From positions 1 to 8,494 of the forward strand of contig JBAWAP010000340.1 of assembly GCA_049589355.1 (NCBI GenBank): a stretch of 8,494 nt of DNA, read 5' to 3'. The notes below the pieces were generated by a model. It did not search any database and was not told the DNA's origin. It saw only the letters and a program-made list of their open reading frames with translations. The position numbers were made by a program, and so were the translations under genes. This document shows, piece by piece, positions 6,110 through 8,494 of this stretch. The DNA comes from JBAWAP01 sp049589355 (GTDB lineage Bacteria > Chloroflexota > Anaerolineae > VGOG01). The first letter of the stretch is position 1. The number at the start of each line of letters is the position of its first letter.

Positions 6110-6214
6110 TAACTGCTCAGCCCATGTTGTCACCCTGAGCGCAGCGAAGGGTCTCGTTCTCGCGACAACGAGATGCTTCGCTCCGCTCAGCATGACAGCC
6201 TAAGTAGTAGTTAC
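6110..6214. mobile_element. MITE-like element, copy 2
   Basis: This 105-bp copy starts with the same TAACTGCTCAGCC (6110-6122) as copy 1. It has a 30-bp foldback (arms 6129-6158 and 6167-6196, 25 of 30 paired, 8-nt loop) and ends in a degenerate repeat with ...GTAGTTAC. Exact 9-bp direct repeats CTCAAAAGG flank it (6101-6109 and 6215-6223), the expected target duplication. Compared with copy 1 it lacks about 20 bases between the right foldback arm and the right end. It lies between the kinase stop and the DUF456 start, 15 bp before the latter, and may form a hairpin in the shared transcript. Confidence 0.8.
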
Positions 6215-6245
6215 CTCAAAAGGGTAAAGCCGAAGTCGTCGTGCG

Positions 6246-7589
6246 TCAGTATTTGTAGGCGCTCTCGCCAATGAATTCGCGCAACAGCGAGGTAGGTGGA
6301 ATGGGCGAGTCGTCCTCCACGGGCGTCACCGATTTGAGTAGCTCGTAGACGCGGTTGGCCCGTTGAAAGGCATCCTGGCGTTCGGGGTCGTCCCGATAAT
6401 CCTCCACCCACCGGGCAAAATGATCTATCAGCCGGGGGCGCATGATCGGTAGTTCGTAGGCCAGCGCGCCGTTGACGATGTAATCGGCCGTGTTGACGTG
6501 AGGGATGATGTGGCGCAACTCGCTGCCGCGAACGTAGTGCCAGTGCTCCAGCGTTTGCTGAGGGTTATAGGCCCGGTGAATCGCATCGCGTGCCATACGA
6601 CGCATCAAACGCAGGTCGGTCCAGCGAATGAAACGGTCGTCAGGGCCTTTCATCTGGAGCAGCGTCTCGATGTAGAGTTTGAACTTCTGCTCGTCAGGGA
6701 TGCCTGCCGTCATGTCGGCGTACAGACCGTGCAGGCTGTCTATGAGAATGACATCGCTCTCACCCAAGCGCATGGGCGTAACATTGTCGGTGCGAGCACC
6801 AGTTCTAAAGTCGTAGAGCGGGATGTACACCTCCTCGCCAGCGACGAGGCGAGTCAGGTGCTCATTGATGAGGGGCAGATCGAGAGCCTGGGGAGTCTCG
6901 AAGTCATAGTCGCCGTACTCGTCTTTGGGGTGGAGTTCCAGGTCAAAGAAATAGTTGTCCACGTTGAGGGTCACGAGGCTCAGCCTCTTTTTCCGTAGCA
7001 AGGCGTTGAGCTTGATCGTGGTGGTCGTCTTGCCGGAGGAAGAGGGGCCGGCGACAATGACGATCTTGATCTCGTTGCGGCGCTCTTTGATCAGGTTGGC
7101 GGCCGTGGCAATGTCTTCCTGGTAGGCAATGTCTGATTCTCGCACGATGTCCGGGAACTCGCCACGGGCAATGCGCGCGTTGAGCCGCTCGACGGTGTGG
7201 ACGTCGTGATCCACTGACCAAGACAGTATCTCCCAGAGTTTGCGATAGGGGATGTTTTCCGGGTCACGTTGCTGGCAGTCGGTATTTCTGCGGCGCTGGC
7301 GGGCCCGCTCCTCGCGATACAGGATGTAGGCTTTGGCCGTCCGAGCATGACCGTTCTCGATGAGCACTTTCTCGACGATGTCCTGAATCTCTTCGACGTG
7401 GGGGATGTGGCCGGGCGGTGTGGTTTCTTCGAGAATCGCCACCACCTGGTCCGTCAGGGCCTCGGCAATGGAACGGTCGCGCCCGCCCACAGCCACGGCG
7501 GCACGATAGATGGCATTGGCAATCCGTTCGCGTTTGAAGGGAACGACGTCGCCTGTGCGCTTGATCACCTGTTCAATCTTTGGAGGCAT
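6246..7589 (-). CDS. ATP-cone plus uridine kinase/phosphoribulokinase-like P-loop kinase
   Basis: This 447-residue protein joins two modules. Residues about 4-95 form an ATP-cone (IEQVIKRTGDVVPFKRERIANAIYRA... through HARTAKAYILYREERAR), a nucleotide-sensing domain known from ribonucleotide reductases and NrdR. After a linker (about 100-170) comes a kinase of the uridine kinase/PRK type: Walker A GPSSSGKT (181-188), DNYFFD (211-216), the PLYDFRTG stretch (257-264) and a Walker B-like VILIDSLHGL (280-289). In typical uridine kinases the last motif reads EGIHAL. Its substrate is probably a nucleoside or sugar phosphate, but I cannot name it. Archaeal 2-phosphoglycerate kinases also pair an ATP-cone with a P-loop kinase and are an alternative comparison. 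The ATG at 7589 follows GAGGAAA; an in-frame ATG at 7727 lies upstream of the promoter and is rejected. It is probably cytoplasmic. Confidence 0.88.
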   Translation of the reverse strand: MPPKIEQVIKRTGDVVPFKRERIANAIYRAAVAVGGRDRSIAEALTDQVVAILEETTPPGHIPHVEEIQDIVEKVLIENGHARTAKAYILYREERARQRRRNTDCQQRDPENIPYRKLWEILSWSVDHDVHTVERLNARIARGEFPDIVRESDIAYQEDIATAANLIKERRNEIKIVIVAGPSSSGKTTTTIKLNALLRKKRLSLVTLNVDNYFFDLELHPKDEYGDYDFETPQALDLPLINEHLTRLVAGEEVYIPLYDFRTGARTDNVTPMRLGESDVILIDSLHGLYADMTAGIPDEQKFKLYIETLLQMKGPDDRFIRWTDLRLMRRMARDAIHRAYNPQQTLEHWHYVRGSELRHIIPHVNTADYIVNGALAYELPIMRPRLIDHFARWVEDYRDDPERQDAFQRANRVYELLKSVTPVEDDSPIPPTSLLREFIGESAYKY

Positions 7590-7611
7590 ATCATTTCCTC
7601 GGAAATATGAT
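7590..7611 (-). promoter_or_regulatory. hairpin enclosing the ribosome site of the kinase gene
   Basis: ATCATTTCC (7590-7598) and GGAAATaTGAT (7601-7611) pair over 9 bp with one bulged A and a tiny loop. On the minus-strand mRNA this hairpin contains the Shine-Dalgarno GAGGAAA and ends next to the start codon at 7589. It could limit translation. The apical loop must open beyond 2 nt, so the real stem is shorter. Confidence 0.4.
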
Positions 7612-7635
7612 GTACTCCGTCTCTCCCTGATTGCA

Positions 7636-7664
7636 ATTCTAGCATCGCCAGGGCGATTTGTCAA
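7636..7664 (-). promoter_or_regulatory. sigma70-type promoter of the kinase gene with palindromic spacer
   Basis: On the minus strand TTGACA (7664-7659) and TAGAAT (7641-7636) are spaced by exactly 17 bases, a near-perfect housekeeping promoter about 50 bp before the kinase start. The spacer holds the palindrome ATCGCC-AG-GGCGAT (7644-7657). A protein bound there would block RNA polymerase, so an operator is a fair inference. The promoter could also serve the three minus-strand genes after the kinase. Confidence 0.85.
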
Positions 7665-7719
7665 AGAGAAACCAATGTCCGGGATTAGCCATAAGATCGG
7701 GAGGGGCATGAAATAAACG

Positions 7720-7755
7720 AAGGCCACAAAAGCATTTTGCTGCTTTCGTGGCCTT
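7720..7755 (-). terminator. terminator of the TPR gene
   Basis: AAGGCCACAAAAGCA (7720-7734) and TGCTTTCGTGGCCTT (7741-7755) form a 15-bp stem with a 6-nt loop. On the minus strand the single imperfect position becomes a G-U pair, while on the plus strand it is an A-C mismatch. The structure therefore fits minus-strand RNA better. The following CGTTTATTT is T-rich though not a clean run. It lies about 55 bp past the TPR stop and before the kinase promoter, separating the two units. Confidence 0.75.
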
Positions 7756-7810
7756 TCATGTCTTCGGATGCCAACATTGGAGCTACTTTGTCCAAACTCA
7801 CGCTCTGCCT

Positions 7811-8494
7811 CTACGATGGGGAGGGGAAGAGAGTGCGGAGGGCGTCCAGGCCGGGAGTATCCGGGTGTGCAGCGACGAATTCGTTCAATTCCTTGAGCGC
7901 TTCAGCCAGGGTGATGGAATCTGCGAGGGGCATAGCGGCCTGGTAGTCGGCCAGGGCCTGGTCTTGCTGGCCCAGGGCCAGGTGAGCCAGGCCGCGAGTA
8001 AACAGGTACTCCGCCTGCTCCCAAGGGGAAAGGCCCTTGATTTGTAACGCCGTCTCAACACAGTGAAGCGATTGCTTCAGATTCGTGGCCCTATCTCCCG
8101 TAGGAAGGTGCAGGTAAGCCAGGCCCAGGTTGTTTTGGGTCATGGCATAATCGAGGGGCACAGCCTCCGGGGTGTAGAAGCGCAGGGCTTCCTGGTAGCA
8201 TTGGATGGCTTTCTCCAGGTTGGCTGCCCGATCCCCTGTCGGCAAGCTCTGATAGGCGGTGCCCAGGTTGTTTTGGGTACCCGCATAATACAGGGGCGCG
8301 GCCTCCGGGGTCCAAAAGCGCAGGGCTTCTTGGTAGCACGCGATGGCCTGCTCCAGGTTGGCGGCCCGATCCCCCGTCGGCAAGTCCGCGTAGGCGGTGC
8401 CCAGGTTGTTTTGGGTCATGGCGTAACCGAGGGGCGCGGCCTCCGGGGTGTAGACGCGCAGCGCTTCTTGGTAGCACTCGATAGCCTTCTGCAG
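7811..8494 (-). CDS. TPR repeat protein, C-terminal part (start beyond the window)
   Basis: The frame is open from the right edge to the stop at 7811, giving the last 227 residues of a longer protein. It contains tetratricopeptide repeats of an unusual 46-residue unit, TQNNLGxAYxxLPTGDRAxNLExAIxCYQEALRFxTPEAxPLxYA. Two full copies and the end of another are near identical. A third divergent copy follows, then a more ordinary TPR pair (RGLAHLALGQQDQALADYQAA) and a short helical tail. TPRs form helical hairpins for protein-protein contacts. In such proteins the N-terminus often carries an effector or signalling domain, but it is outside the window and cannot be judged. The internal ATG at 8419 lies within a repeat and is not the start. 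Loops vary little between repeats, which fits recent duplication. Confidence 0.88.
   Translation of the reverse strand: MQKAIECYQEALRVYTPEAAPLGYAMTQNNLGTAYADLPTGDRAANLEQAIACYQEALRFWTPEAAPLYYAGTQNNLGTAYQSLPTGDRAANLEKAIQCYQEALRFYTPEAVPLDYAMTQNNLGLAYLHLPTGDRATNLKQSLHCVETALQIKGLSPWEQAEYLFTRGLAHLALGQQDQALADYQAAMPLADSITLAEALKELNEFVAAHPDTPGLDALRTLFPSPS
8141..8494 (-). repeat. 138-bp tandem repeats within the TPR gene
   Basis: The marker CCCAGGTTGTTTTGGGT recurs at 8124, 8262 and 8400, an exact 138-bp (46-codon) period. Two complete units (8141-8278 and 8279-8416) and a partial one up to the window edge are highly similar at DNA level. The unit below 8141 diverges. The array continues beyond the right edge. 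Confidence 0.9.

Noticed and set aside
6095..6193. N-terminal extension of the DUF456 protein
   Set aside because: Translated from the MITE-like element, and the peptide is a known repeat-derived artefact.
7590..7727. N-terminal extension of the kinase to an ATG at 7727
   Set aside because: It would run through the promoter and the terminator hairpin. The ATG at 7589 has a good ribosome site and starts right before the ATP-cone.
8091..8477. Second open frame in the TPR gene
   Set aside because: A frame-shifted shadow of the TPR repeats. The other frame has the TPR pattern and stays open to the window edge.

Overview
The window looks like a piece of an environmental bacterial chromosome. The right three quarters are GC-rich with good Shine-Dalgarno sites and sigma70-type promoters. 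The left 1.6 kb is visibly more AT-rich. A Chloroflexota (Anaerolineae-like) host is my best guess, from the 46-residue TQNNLG-type TPR repeats, the LuxR-type response regulator, the DUF456 protein and the style of the dispersed repeats. This is a resemblance from memory, not a search result.

Left part (1-2560): an acquired or mobile region. A gamma-type N6-adenine DNA methyltransferase (15-1553) is followed 18 bp after its stop by a 70-bp imperfect palindrome (1572-1641). This palindrome has the architecture of an integron attC site: outer cores, two inner stem blocks and one bulged G. The methyltransferase therefore looks like a gene cassette, and the small two-TM membrane protein after it (1738-2070) would be the next one. 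No integrase is in view, so this would be an integrase-less cassette cluster or its edge. Beyond it lies about 660 bp without a credible gene. That stretch holds a possible half attC core, a roughly 185-nt structured segment resembling the 5' domain of a group II intron with no reverse transcriptase, and a strong hairpin (2519-2557) that closes the region.

Middle (2583-3420): a textbook promoter (TTGACG-17-TATAAT), a roughly 115-nt structured leader and an orphan NarL/FixJ-type response regulator. No histidine kinase is visible.

Right part (3592-8494): five genes on the minus strand. Reading in their direction these are: the 3' part of a TPR repeat protein cut by the window edge; its terminator; a strong promoter with a palindrome in the -35/-10 spacer; an ATP-cone plus uridine-kinase/phosphoribulokinase-like P-loop kinase; a DUF456 membrane protein; an M24 peptidase-fold protein missing three of the five canonical metal ligands; and a membrane-anchored protein with a VPI-rich repeat domain. 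The last four may form one transcription unit, but the 106-151 bp gaps and the repeats in them leave this open.

Two copies of one MITE-like element (3446-3575 and 6110-6214) share the end TAACTGCTCAGCC, a foldback core and 8-9 bp target duplications. One lies between convergent genes. The other lies 15 bp upstream of the DUF456 start, where it creates a misleading N-terminal extension.
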